Part shown: piece after piece, positions 21,259-31,839 of the stretch
Layout: each line of letters begins with the position of its first letter
Numbering within the stretch: the first letter of the stretch is position 1
The notes under the pieces: generated by a model
What the model was told of the DNA's origin: nothing
Databases searched by the model: none
The model's input: only the letters and a program-made list of their open reading frames with translations
NCBI RefSeq assembly: GCF_052324685.1
Contig: NW_027506917.1
Span: 124,001-188,000 of the forward strand
Length of the DNA: 64,000 bases
From: Brachyhypopomus gauderio
Lineage: Eukaryota > Chordata > Actinopteri > Gymnotiformes > Hypopomidae
Direction of reading: 5' to 3'
Program-made: the position numbers and the translations under genes

Positions 21259-22831
21259 TGTGACCCTTGTTAAGGTGAGCTGTAAGCTCGACTACGCCAC
21301 CTGGGGAGTTTCACCCCAGGAAATATAACCCAAAAGCACACAGGTTCATTTAAAGAAAAGGGCAGAGACGTAAAATTTGGTTCAGTGTACAACTTTTTAC
21401 TTAAAGGTAAAATTGGAAATAACACTAAAATGCACAGCTTTATTAATAACTTGGTTTTAAGAAAATCACAATTTAGAATAAAGTAAAAATTGTTAAAATA
21501 CCAACACAGGGGTACTGGCAGTGCTAGGTCTCATTGTAGTATTATCATACATATACTTAAAACTGGCTTCAGACCTTCAATGATTATCCTGGTAACGACT
21601 GTACCACACACACACACACACAGCTTCCAAAAACCTCAAAAGGTGATGACTCCAACCACAGCAGACAAAGTGTAAAAGTGAATGATTATCCCCGAAGGGT
21701 AACCAGCCATCCAGGAAACACCCGTGCACAGAAGTATTCTGACGAACAGATAAAAGACATGAATGATTAATACACTATTATAACTTTAAAACTCACTGCA
21801 GCCAGTATCCCTAATGTTAATTAAAAAAAAAGAGAGATCAGGTTCACATAGAACAAAGAAAAGAAATCCAATACCGCTCAGGGGTTAATTCAAAAGAAAC
21901 AAAATCAAGAGAACTAAACTAAATAAACAGAAGAATCACAAAAAGTTTAATTATAATCAAATAAACAAAATAACTGAAACATTATAACGCTGATTTAACC
22001 CCCACAAAACAACCAAGGCAAAACAGCAGAAGACTAGGGGAGGCTCTGCTCAGCGCCACCTAGGCCCTTCCCGTGGCGACACTCCAGAACTCCTAATTAA
22101 AAACGACATTTTAAGTAAATTAAAAATAAGCTATATTTAAACAAGTGATATGAAAAACCACATCTACTGAGCCCACATACCTTCAAGCTTGATTTACCAT
22201 TACATAGGACCCCTTGCTCCAATTGCAATGCTTCCAGTGTCTGAGATAATAAAACCAGGATTCCCGTGCCTTACGACGCGGTTTTCTAAGCACACCCGTT
22301 TTCAAGCACGCCAAGGGATATACCTAAACATGACGTAACTCGCTGTACATCCTATAATGGTTAAATCCCAAACAAATAGGTGGAAAGTAACTCCAAATGC
22401 CTACCTTTCAGCCAGTAGCACTCACATCAATGTAAACGGCCACTTTATACGCGACGTTCCACGTTTAGGCTGCAGCTAACGGCTAGCAGCGTGGTGCGAC
22501 AACAGAGGGAGGACGCCTGCTTTCCGGCAGAATCCCCTATACATCAATGGGTTCGCGTCACTTTAAAAGCACATTAAACATATACAAGGCACGGAAACGA
22601 CAGACATACCTTAGCACACCGTCTCAGCAGCAAGTCCCGCAGTAACACGGCCCAAATAATAAGGGAAGCACGAGCTTAGCCCAAAGCGTGCTCACTGGGT
22701 ATATATACTGGTGCTAAATGACCAACCAACCCGCGCAACACAGAGGGGAGGGGGGAAGCCACTCCCTAACTACGGTGGCTGCCCAAGCCCAGAAACCACT
22801 AGGCAGCCCTGTGACAGCTCTGCCTGTTACA
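21259..22831 (-). repeat. Gypsy 5' LTR
   Basis: 1573 bp, nearly identical to 14175-15761; the length difference is a shorter CA tract and a 7-bp deletion near 22346. Confidence 0.9.
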
Positions 22832-22834
22832 TTC

Positions 22835-23270
22835 GCTTACAAAGCCAAAAATGGACTGGCCCCTCCCTACATGATGTCCATGGTCAAAAGCCGATCCGTA
22901 CAGCGAATACTCAGAAACTCAAGATGGCTCGACTTGAAACTCCATGCTTAAAGTCTCATGGAAGACAAAGCTCCAGACTATTCTCCGTCCTGGCTCCAAG
23001 ATGGTGGAACAATATTCCATAAGCTGCTAGGACTGCAGAGTCTATTGCTATCTTCAAGCGTAGACTGAAGACCCACCTGTTTGTTGAGTTCTTACCAGAG
23101 CACTAACTCAGCTGATACCACTTGAGGTTGTTCTTTAAATGGTATGTCTGTCGATGGTTATTTGTGCTTCTTGGCAAATGTCTAACTTACAAAAACACTA
23201 GATAATGACATGGACTCCTGTAGTTTAGTAGTAGTCTGACTCAATGGTATCTTGAATCCTGCAGTGTCTA
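22835..23270 (+). mobile_element. L2-like LINE fragment, 3' part after the Gypsy insertion
   Basis: Continues the interrupted LINE: AYKAKNGLAPPYMMSMVKSR, a stop, then the 3' untranslated part with CTGAAGACCCACCTGTTTG, a conserved L2-type stretch. Confidence 0.8.
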
Positions 23271-23277
23271 CTGCAGG

Positions 23278-23400
23278 GGTCACCAACATTTTTGAAACTG
23301 GGAGCTACTTCTTGAATACCAATTATAGCGGAGGGCTACCAGATTGATACACATCAATGGAACGAAAGTTGTTGAGGGGGGGGTGGGGGGTCGATTGCTA
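23278..23400. repeat. hAT-like terminus
   Basis: CAGGGGTCACCAACATTTTT followed by GGGAGCTACTTC resembles the 5' end of common hAT elements. A poly-G stretch follows. Present in copy B. Confidence 0.45.
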
Positions 23401-23529
23401 AGCGGACATCCAGCTGCCAGATGCTCAGGTACCAGATCAGGAACAGAGGATTCACGTGTCTAACTGAACTGTTCAAATATGAGTGCTTAGGGAGGTGTTG
23501 TGATGCAGAGAGAAATAAACCACATTGGT

Positions 23530-23932
23530 CTCCCTGTTACCGTGCGTAGATGTTTTGCAGATTTGCAGCAAGGCAGGCTCACTAGTCGTAGCTCTTCACA
23601 GAAGAAGAAGCTCCTGAGAGCCCTGAATGCCTGTATTTCAGTCAGATGCCCTGCGTTTGGAGAGGACTACGAACAGGTTCAGTTAAACAACCTCTGAGCC
23701 ATTCAGAACACATCAGAACCACATGCAGTAGTCTGCAGGAACTGCACACAACCTTCTTTATTTTCTCACTCTGTTGCTGCTGAAGTCCAGGAGCAATGCT
23801 CTTCTGATGTACTGTCTTCCACAGGATGCCCATGAGTTCCTGATGATGTGTTTGCTTCAGCTGAAAAAGGAGGGAGAGACACTCAGGGTTTCCTCCTTCT
23901 CTTACATCTGCCCTGTTGCAAATTTTTCAGTG
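23530..23932 (+). pseudogene. USP37-like deubiquitinase, two exons, copy A
   Basis: Exon a (about 23545-23676) reads RCFADLQQGRLTS..KLLRALNACISVRCP and ends GACTACGAACAG before GTTCAG. Exon b (23825-23932, acceptor CCACAG, donor GTGAGC) reads DAHEFLMMCLLQLKKEGETL, then SYICPVANFSV. The joined DYEQ-DAHEFL matches the conserved (Q)NDAHEFL motif of ubiquitin-specific proteases, closest in memory to USP37/26/29. The catalytic Cys box (GNTCYMN) and the C-terminal His box are not found nearby, so this is a fragment of a gene or duplicate. Confidence 0.6.
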
Positions 23933-24974
23933 GTGAGCAGTCTGACATTATCCACAAACATGCAGTAGAAACTAAAGTGACTAATGACATCTTGCTACCC
24001 TGACAAGGCACTACATCAGTGACGTAGCTGAGGAGAAAGGAGAAAGCTGGTTAACATTCAATGATTCAAAGGTTTCAAAAATGAATGAGCCAGCAATCCT
24101 TAAGCGCAGGGCAAGAACAGCCTACCTGCTCTTCTACATGCAAAGATAGGAGCTCACCTTCTCACTGAGGTATAGTAGGGGCAGTATCCCCCTAAACCCA
24201 ACTCCATGCCAGGTCCAAGTGAAGATGACTGAAATGATGACTGACAGAATTTCCAGCATCCTGTCCTCTAAGCCCTGTTTGTCCTTTCAACCCCATTACC
24301 ATCTTCAACCCCGTTACCCTAGTCTCAACCCCGTCACACCTACATTTTAATACATAATTTTAAAAAAATGCATTGAAAAGTAATTTAATGTTTGTTGACT
24401 TCTGTCTAAAATGTTGAGTTATTATAAGCTTATTGATTTTTGTGAAGATTCTTTAGTTGAACCACACTTTTAATGAAAAATGACAAGAGCGCTTTCATGA
24501 AAAGGGACATTTCAGACTTTAGTATTGCAAAAAAGTGAGATTCTATATCATTTTTGTATTCACAGTTATTGAATTAGTGTTGAGGATATCTGATGAATAT
24601 GAAAATATTGATTTCTTCAGAAATGCATTTTATGATCATATTCAGAGAGCTTCCACTGTGTACGTAATGGGGTTGAAGAAAAACATTGCCCAGATCTTGA
24701 AAAAATGACCAATAATAATAAAGAGCTAATGCCTGAGATGAGGAAATGTGATTTTCTGATTGGTAAAAATATCCTTAATGCTGTGATGTATACAGAGAAA
24801 TTATACATTTAAGCAAAAAATTTGAAAATGTCAAAGTCCAATTTGAACCATTATAGTGGAGTGACCCAGGTGTGTCGGAGTCCTGCCAAGCACTTAACGA
24901 TTCGGTGAACGAATCTTTTGAAGGAATCTATTTAGTGAACTGATTCTAATGATTCAGTTCATCTAAAACACATA
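23933..24974. other. no gene seen
   Basis: A short polyCAACCCC-type stretch near 24290-24345 and otherwise AT-rich sequence, matched in copy B. No coding region supported. Confidence 0.45.
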
Positions 24975-25710
24975 TGTCAAAGTCAAGGCCCGCGAGGGTC
25001 CGCGCGGCGAAAATGACGTAATCGCAGTGGCTCTGCCTGTGCGCGAGGGTCTCGCGTGCTGTCGATTCTCGAGGTCGTGCACATCTCAAATTTTGTAACT
25101 TTGCGCGCGCCACGCCTCAACGCAATGAACAAAGTCATGTTTGCAGGGTTCATACACCTTTATAAGGTGGAATTAAAGCACTTGTACGTCACTTTAAAGG
25201 TCCATTTCAATATTTCCCAGCACGTTAAACTTAATTAAGTTAAATATTTATACATATACTCGAAATGGTTCGAAATAATTCGCTTTTTATCACATTATTT
25301 AATGGTTGTTTTTTATTTTCAAAACGCTCAATCTTAACGTCTTCATGATCTCTCATGTTTCGTCCTGGAATTACAAGAGGCTCGTATTTGTTAACGTAAC
25401 GTAATACAGCAATTTGTTGTGAAACGAAGTAGTTACAATTTCAAGCATTTTCAAGTACTTTAGCCTAAATTCCAGCACTTTTCAAACCTGCAACACAAAG
25501 CAACATTAAAATTCGGAGTCGCGCACTATGGTCACTCGCGAAAGTATAAACCTAAATCAGCAGTCAAAGCAGACATCAACGTTCAGCTATCCCCCTCCTC
25601 AAAAATGGCTAAACGTAAGGTGGACACTGAGAACAGGGGTTTCAAGCCAGGTTGGAGGCAGAGTACATGTACTGCGATACTGAGAAATGTTCATAAGAAA
25701 GGCCTGTGAT
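24975..25710 (+). mobile_element. 5' part of a GTF2IRD2-type hAT element, copy A
   Basis: Begins near GTCAAAGTCAAGGCCCGCG, a typical hAT terminus. At 25604 an ATG gives MAKRKVDTENRGF, the usual N-terminus of this hAT class, followed after a frame change by EAEYMY. The finger and catalytic domain are absent. Confidence 0.55.
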
Positions 25711-25888
25711 TATATTTTGTTGATTTACTACCCCCTTGTGGTCGGATTTGAGTTAGGTTTCGTTTTGGCGATGTCAGTCAGTCGAGCATGATTGCCTGTA
25801 GCACGGCAGAGAGACAGTGTTTCCAGCATTTTTAAACCTGCACCTGAGTGAGTGAGAAGACAACATGTTAAAAACACACACACACAAA

Positions 25889-27737
25889 ATACCTCTGACA
25901 CTATCAGATGTAAAGCCCCACCTTGATGAAGTAGCTGGTTCAAAGCACAAGCTGGGACATGAATAACATTGTAAAGTTTCAGGCATCACCTGTTACAGGG
26001 AGCAGGAAAAGCCAACCAACACTTGGGTTCATTGCACAATATCACCATCAGCACACAATATTGCACAATGATAATAAAGATTTTACAGTAGTCTACTAAC
26101 TACAGTCACAGCTAAATTAAGAATACACCATACATAATAAACATACAAGATTGGGTTATATTTGAGTGTAGTGGAAATTCCCCCAAATGCTCATGATACA
26201 ACCAAACAGACAGCCTGCCTGCACAAGCACATAAAGGAACACACACTCAGCAGCAAGGAGCTGTTCAAGTGGGACACGTGCAGGAAGGGGTTCCTCTAGT
26301 AAACGCCGCGGGCAGACCTTCGACAAGGGGGAGGAGCCGTCTTCCTGCCCATCATGCCTCTTCCTCTGAGACCCTGCTGATACACAAGGGTTTGCAGATC
26401 CACACTGAAATCCTTCAAGAAAAGTGGTGAATGACCGGCACACGTGGATTCTTTGCATTTTTTAATCATGTTTCATTTTCCCTCATTGTTGTTTAGCCAG
26501 ACATCTGCACCCTGAAGGAAGAACCAACCAAGCTTGAGTGGTGGGTAAACACGTTAGTGAAGACAGGATTGTATCTGCAGGATTGTACGTGACTGTTCCA
26601 CTTTTCATCCTGCTCTCCTCTGTCCTGGTCCTATGGAGGCCAGTAGGGGGCGTGTGCTGTGTCTTGGAGAAAGGGTTGGGTTCCTGTACACCATCTCTAC
26701 TACTGCATCTGAGTCTTCTGCCTGAACAGAGCTCATCTTGGTTGGCTGTATGGGTTTTTGTTTTGATGCTTAACTCCTCAACCCTGCTTACCTACAACTA
26801 AAGATGGAAATAGGTGCAGATGAAGGACTAATGTGCATAATATGTAATAGCTTTGGTTAAGGTTTAAATAAAGGTTAAGGGAACTCACTTATCCAATAGC
26901 TCACTGTAGGTTACGGGATATAACTAACCAACTTCACAAAGTTCCTTGCTATAAACAGTAGCCTGCTTTGTCAGAGGTTTACTATACAGCTACAGTTACT
27001 AAGGGGTTGGCATATAAAACGTATGCAACAGATTAAGTATTTTATAGGGAATAGGTGTTATTATACATTTACCTTTATCTGATACTTATTAGGAGTTAAT
27101 CTGGCCTGCTATGGATATAACTAAGAAAAGTTGGTTAAGCAATTAACTAGATTTATCTATTAACAACTAGATTAATTTATTATCAAACAGTACTATTCTA
27201 AATCAATGTATGAAAAGGTAGTTATTCTCATGGAAACAGTTATACAGACCAGTGCAGGGTGTCTCAATGTGCAAGAAAGCAGAGGGGAAGAGAGGAAAAC
27301 AGAAGAGACCCTACACCAAACTCCTCTTCCTTTAACACCCAGCGCATATCAAAGGAACCGCAGTTATCAACAACAGGTTAATCTGTGGGAATTTGTTTGA
27401 TGATATAACCAACATAGTACATTTACACACAGGACCCCCACCTCTGTGTCTCTACCTTCTTTCTGAACTGAAGACGTAGTCTTTCCCACTACACAACATG
27501 CTGCAAAATGAGTCCAAGCAAGCCTGGCAAATACACAGATAAACCAAAACACAAACGGTCAGTTTTAGCCCATTTCAATGGGGACTCCTTGAGTCACACT
27601 TCCCCCACTATGCCTATGTATGACCTCCAGGGAAAGACCACCCTCTGTTACCACTCATGGTTTAACACATCAAATCCTGCATCCCGCACAGAAACATAAC
27701 ATTCTGACACTTCTGCATGGCCTTGACCTGTTCGCCC
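25889..27737. other. no firm gene; possible zinc-finger relic
   Basis: At about 26215-26300 the plus strand reads HKHIKEHT..KELFKWDTCRKGFL, and about 26340-26390 shows C-P-S-C with LLIHKGLQIHT in another frame; this could be a decayed C2H2 zinc-finger gene. No intact finger is present. The remainder shows nothing that I can name. Confidence 0.25.
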
Positions 27738-28082
27738 TGTGAGTGACCGGCAGACAAGGCACAGGGTCTGGTTCAGGCAGGGTGTCAAGAAGTAGCATGT
27801 GTTTATTTAATCCCCATGTAGAGGCAAGAAAACTATTTACAGAAAAAAACCAAGACATAAAAAACCCAAAATGTGATAGTTCACAAGTTCCTCACATCAA
27901 TTGTCACACTGCACAGTTCAAGCATCAAGATCATTTCTTACTTTCAGCATTACATACTCTCCCACCAAAAACATGCTCAAACAATTCTCATCAGGCCTTT
28001 TATAGTGCTACACAGGAAGTGGTGTGATGTCACTTCCTGGATTTTTGGTGGTAAAACCCAACCCATAAAAGCACTCTACACA
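27738..28082 (-). mobile_element. LTR-like block
   Basis: Plus-strand ends TGTGAGTGACC and CTCTACACA. On the minus strand it holds TATAAAAGG and, further down, AATAAA before GTCACTCACA, the order expected in an LTR. No target duplication was found and no internal region follows. Confidence 0.35.
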
Positions 28083-28084
28083 TA

Positions 28085-28337
28085 GTTGCCAGGTTCGCAG
28101 TTTTCACGCCAAATTGGGCTGGTTTGAAAATCCAGCCGCAGGTAAAAATTCTGGGGTTGCTGGCTGCAGTTTTTTGGGCAGGAGTTACAAATCAAAACTA
28201 AGAATCGATCCCGATATAATAGTCAATTTTAGTTTAGGCCCTTCAGAAGCCTAAACTAGCCCAAACCCTAAAGTTATTGACTGAAGGGCGGGTTTTACAC
28301 TGAATTTGTGTAGGATATTTTTGTAGGACCTGGCAAC
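28085..28337. mobile_element. MITE with 12-bp inverted ends
   Basis: GTTGCCAGGTTC at the left and GGACCTGGCAAC at the right are inverted repeats with one mismatch; 253 bp long, no coding capacity. Confidence 0.55.
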
Positions 28338-29747
28338 CCTGACTCTACAGAACCCAATCTGTTTTCTCAACAAAACAACATGGCTGCCTTTCTCTGCATA
28401 CCAGTCACCGGTATTGCTCAAATAAAATGAACATTTTTCATTACATACATTATATAACCTTTCCTTTTTTCTGTGCAGGTTCTCCCTTGGTAAGCTGATT
28501 AATATTACTCAATAAAAAGTAAATTGCATCCTATGTGTCTTCATTTAGTTATTAACTTACATAATGAAATCAATGTCAATACTTATGTTGTGTACATTGT
28601 GGTGAAGGGTAGCTCCATCACACGCCCCATTTGGGTGCCAGCAGGTTTCGTGCTTATGAGATTGTAGGTCAATGTCTAGGAAATGACCTGCAGAAGCTTC
28701 TTTTGTCAGGTTCTCAACAGCTTACTGGTCACCTGGAGAGGTGCAGCTACGGTGGTCTTATTTTATCCATGATTCTTTGGGTTTACAGTATGTCCTCTGA
28801 AAGAATGTTTTGAACACATCCAGCATTTGGCAAGGAACATTGTAGGAGTCCTCCTAGAAATAATGAAATCAGAGCTTGCTGAAATTATGCTGGCTGCTCC
28901 TGACTAGTTAGTTGATGTTTTGTTTTTTGTGTTTATATGTGACGTATTCCTTGAAACTTCTTACCTCAAGTCTGAAACGGCATGTTTTAGAAGTGGATGC
29001 TAGTTTTGCCTGCAATTTCCTCTTCTTTTCCACTGTACACAGTGTGGCATGTACTCATGTATTTAACCATTTAAATACATTTCTGCCCATATCAGAGTTG
29101 GCCTCAGTGGGAATATGCAGATATGTGGCCAGTTGGTCTTTTGCTGGTGAACCTACATCAGCATGTTCTATCTAGAGCCTTTCTCTGGCATATCTCTGCA
29201 AGGCATCATGGGTATATGAGGCCAGAGAAGCTTCTAGAGTTCTTTGTCATTGTAATCATGATCAAAGTTCCACAGCAAGCAAAAATGATCATTTGAGTAA
29301 CCTGATTTTTAATTTTTACAAATTGATTGTCTTATGCACATAGTTGATTAGGGAAATTAAAGAGATGGTCACAAACTATAGTGGATGATTTCTGATAAAT
29401 TGATGTCCTAATTCAGCCTATTTGACATGAGTGCTTTAATTCGCCTAAATGCATTATGAACCTAAAATAGATTTATGAGGAAATGGTACAGTGCAATCTG
29501 TGCAAACTTACTGTGATGATAGTTAAGGGTTCATACTCTCATGCAGCAGTCTTTTGGAATTATGGGAGATTTCTGAGAAACTGATAACCAATTTCTGATA
29601 AATTTATCTCCAAGCCCTAAGAACATATTAAGACTTCAATGTGGATTTTTGAAAAATGGTACAGCAGAATCTGTCTACATTTGCACCGGGGGATAAACAA
29701 AGACTACCCACTCTTGGGTGGTAGTAGAATTTTTTTGGCATCATGGG

Positions 29748-29750
<3 letters not shown>
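28338..29750. other. no gene seen
   Basis: AT-rich, with a weak internal similarity between TTTCTGATAAATTGATGTCC (29390) and TTTCTGATAAATTTATCTCC (29592). No gene or element recognised. Confidence 0.4.

Positions 29751-29821
<71 letters not shown>
29751..29821. repeat. (AT)n microsatellite
   Basis: About 35 uninterrupted AT units bordering the hAT element to the right. Confidence 0.95.
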
Positions 29822-29823
<2 letters not shown>

Positions 29824-30168
29824 TGGTGGGACTTTAACGCGTTAATTTCGATTAATTAATTACAGGAAAATTAACGCACTAAAAAAATTAACGCATTTTA
29901 ACGCATTTAACGGACGAGACACTTTTGCACCGTGGAATGTTTCTCAGTGCGCGAGTTCCGGGCATACAGATTATATGGACGCACAATAAGATGAGCATGA
30001 TGGAAATGACTGAAGAGGCTACGCTGGTGGATGGGAAATTTAAATATAAACTTCCAGATGGAAGTACAAACATAGTGTTATTTACACTTTATGTAGGAAG
30101 GAGTTCGCTTATCACAGGAGCACTTCCACCCTTCATTACCACCTCAACGCAAAACATGTTGGGGCTAA

Positions 30169-30475
30169 CGCTGGGCGTACACTGATATTTTAAATCGTGT
30201 ACTCTGCTCCAGCTCAAACTGTACGACTAAATCGCAGGGAGAGTCGGCTCGTGGAGCTGCTTCAACAGTGCGATACTCTCACGAGGAGCGATTTGAATTT
30301 CAAACATGTTTGATATTCTTGCGACGCTGCGATTTCTGATCGGGAGTTGGTCGTGAGGTGTGAATCGCTCCTCGTTTACCTGTGTAAACTATACGATACA
30401 CGACACGCGATTGAGCCGAAACGAGTGAAAAATCGGCTGAAAATGGGCCAAAAATCGCACAGTGTATGCCCAGCT
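30169..30475. mobile_element. Harbinger-like MITE nested in the BED finger
   Basis: 307 bp with inverted ends CGCTGGGCGTACACTG and CAGTGTATGCCCAGCT, flanked on both sides by TAA (30166-30168, 30476-30478). The 3-bp TWA-type target duplication fits PIF/Harbinger. It interrupts the ZBED1-like finger coding sequence just after AKHVGAN. Confidence 0.75.
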
Positions 30476-30771
30476 TAACGTGCAGGTCAGTAATGATAAC
30501 TTAGCTGCTAAATGTATTCCTAATACGATAGGGTGACCAAACGTCCGTAATTCACATCCTGTGAGGAAATGTCCTGGTTTTTAAATGACCTTCATTGGAC
30601 CATTAAGACTGGATTAAACTTTCGCGAGTGGCCGTAGCGCGCGACTCCGCACGCGTTTATACATGACGCGTCACATTATTTGTGTTGTCCGCTCTCTGTG
30701 GTCGAAGATAAAGACTTACAAGAAGCGCTGCGAATTGCGTCAACTGATGCAAGTTACGAACTACCGTCCAG

Positions 30772-30877
30772 GGGTGAGTTTCCCAAAACGTTCTTAGCGC
30801 CAAGTACTTCTTAACCTCGTACGTAAGAATGAGGTAACGAAGTACTTGGCGCTAAGAACGTTTTGGGAAACTCACCC
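30772..30877. repeat. 106-bp near-perfect palindrome
   Basis: GGGTGAGTTTCCCAAAACGT and the following AGCGCCAAGTACTTC recur in reverse complement at the right (GAAGTACTTGGCGCT to CTCACCC), around a short spacer. It is probably a foldback MITE and would form a long hairpin. Confidence 0.85.
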
Positions 30878-31383
30878 GAGAAAGACAATGTCGTAGAAAA
30901 TCCAGCAGCTGTATGATGAGGAAAGAAGTAAAACAGGTTATTGTGAAGAGCGCCACAAATGTGGCTCTGACTGGGGATCACTGGACCTCTGTTAGCAACA
31001 AGAATTATCTTGGTGTGACAGCTCATATTATAGATGATGAATCTATAGATGATGAAGATCCAGTCATTTGCTTTGAGCATGCAGAAGACCACTTCTAGGC
31101 ACTATGGAGATGCCTGTGGCAGAAGCCTGGGAAATTAAAGAAATTGCTAAAATGCTATTAAAAAACATCTTCTGATTTACTTCAATTCTTCCAATATCCT
31201 GAGCAAAACTCCCAAAATTAAACATTTTTGATCAGAATTTCCAATGTTCTGAACTGTTTTCTGCACACTACACATATATTGGTCTGTGTAGTAGACTGGT
31301 GGAAAAATAAACAAGATGTTGAAGTTTATGATTATGTTCATTGATTCATTCATCATTCAAACTTAAATTAATATTTAATATAT

Positions 31384-31384
31384 A

Positions 31385-31458
<74 letters not shown>

Positions 31459-31490
31459 ATAATATTTATATATATATATATTTTATTATT
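31384..31490. repeat. (TA)n/(GT)n microsatellite
   Basis: TA repeats flank a long GT run (about 31396-31459). Confidence 0.95.
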
Positions 31491-31502
31491 ATGTATATAC
31501 AG

Positions 31503-31766
31503 GGCAGTCATGGCCTGGTGGTAGGGAACTGGTCTTGTGACCGGAGGGTCGTGGGTTCGATTTACAGACCTGAGGCCATGACTGAGGTGCCCTTGAGCAA
31601 GGCACCTAACCCCAACTGCTCCCCGGACTAGGGCTGCTCACTGCTCTGGGCACATGTGATCCACAGCCCCCTAGTAATAACTAGTGTGTGTGTGTGTTCT
31701 AACTGCACAGATGGGTAAAATGCAGAGGACAAATTTCGATTGCGGTGAAAAATCACAATTGACAAA
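31503..31766 (+). mobile_element. tRNA-derived SINE
   Basis: The head carries pol III promoter-like boxes: TGGCCTGGTGGTAGGGAAC (box A-like) and GGTCGTGGGTTCGATT (box B). The body GCCCTTGAGCAAGGCACCTA and CTGCTCTGGGCACATGTG is a well-known fish SINE sequence. Its tail is AT-rich. Confidence 0.8.
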
Positions 31767-31839
31767 ATATGGCACAATTACATTTTTATTTACATTTTAT
31801 ATATAATGTATGTATATGTACATACAACAAATATGTGAC

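Larger units (their letters stand above)
14175..22831 (-). mobile_element. Gypsy LTR retrotransposon, looks whole, very young
   Basis: An 8.66 kb element on the minus strand with two long LTRs, a primer-binding site, gag, pol and a polypurine tract, and no envelope gene. The LTRs differ by about two substitutions plus a shorter CA microsatellite and one 7-bp indel, so insertion is recent. It lies inside the L2-like LINE of copy A; copy B has the empty site (about 60950). I could not define a clean target duplication against that empty site. No breaks were noticed in its two main reading frames; no claim is made on activity. Confidence 0.93.
1512..25888 (+). repeat. segmental duplication, copy A
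   Basis: From 1512 the sequence matches 46756 onward in the same orientation and stays collinear until copy B is cut by the window end (B 64000 corresponds to about A 25888). In the 717 bp around the largest exon of the duplicated gene I count two differences. Copy A is 24.4 kb against 17.2 kb in B, mainly because of the Gypsy insertion at 14175-22831. Identity is judged by eye, not by alignment. Confidence 0.95.
29822..31200 (+). mobile_element. ZBED1-like hAT transposon fossil
   Basis: Starts AGTGGTGGGACTTTAACGCG with repeated TTAACGC, a common fish hAT-Ac terminus. The frame around 30090-30168 reads EFAYHRSTSTLHYHLNAKHV, the second half of a BED finger, and 30913-31098 reads VALTGDHWTSVSNKNYLGVT, a conserved catalytic-domain phrase of ZBED1-like transposases. 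Between them lie a nested MITE, a palindrome and unrelated sequence, and the C-terminal half is missing. Confidence 0.75.

Noticed and set aside
31395-31470. Cys/Val repeat protein
   Set aside because: Translation of a (GT)n microsatellite.
31503-31590. A tRNA gene
   Set aside because: Box A- and B-like motifs are present but the sequence continues into a known SINE body and does not fold as a full tRNA.
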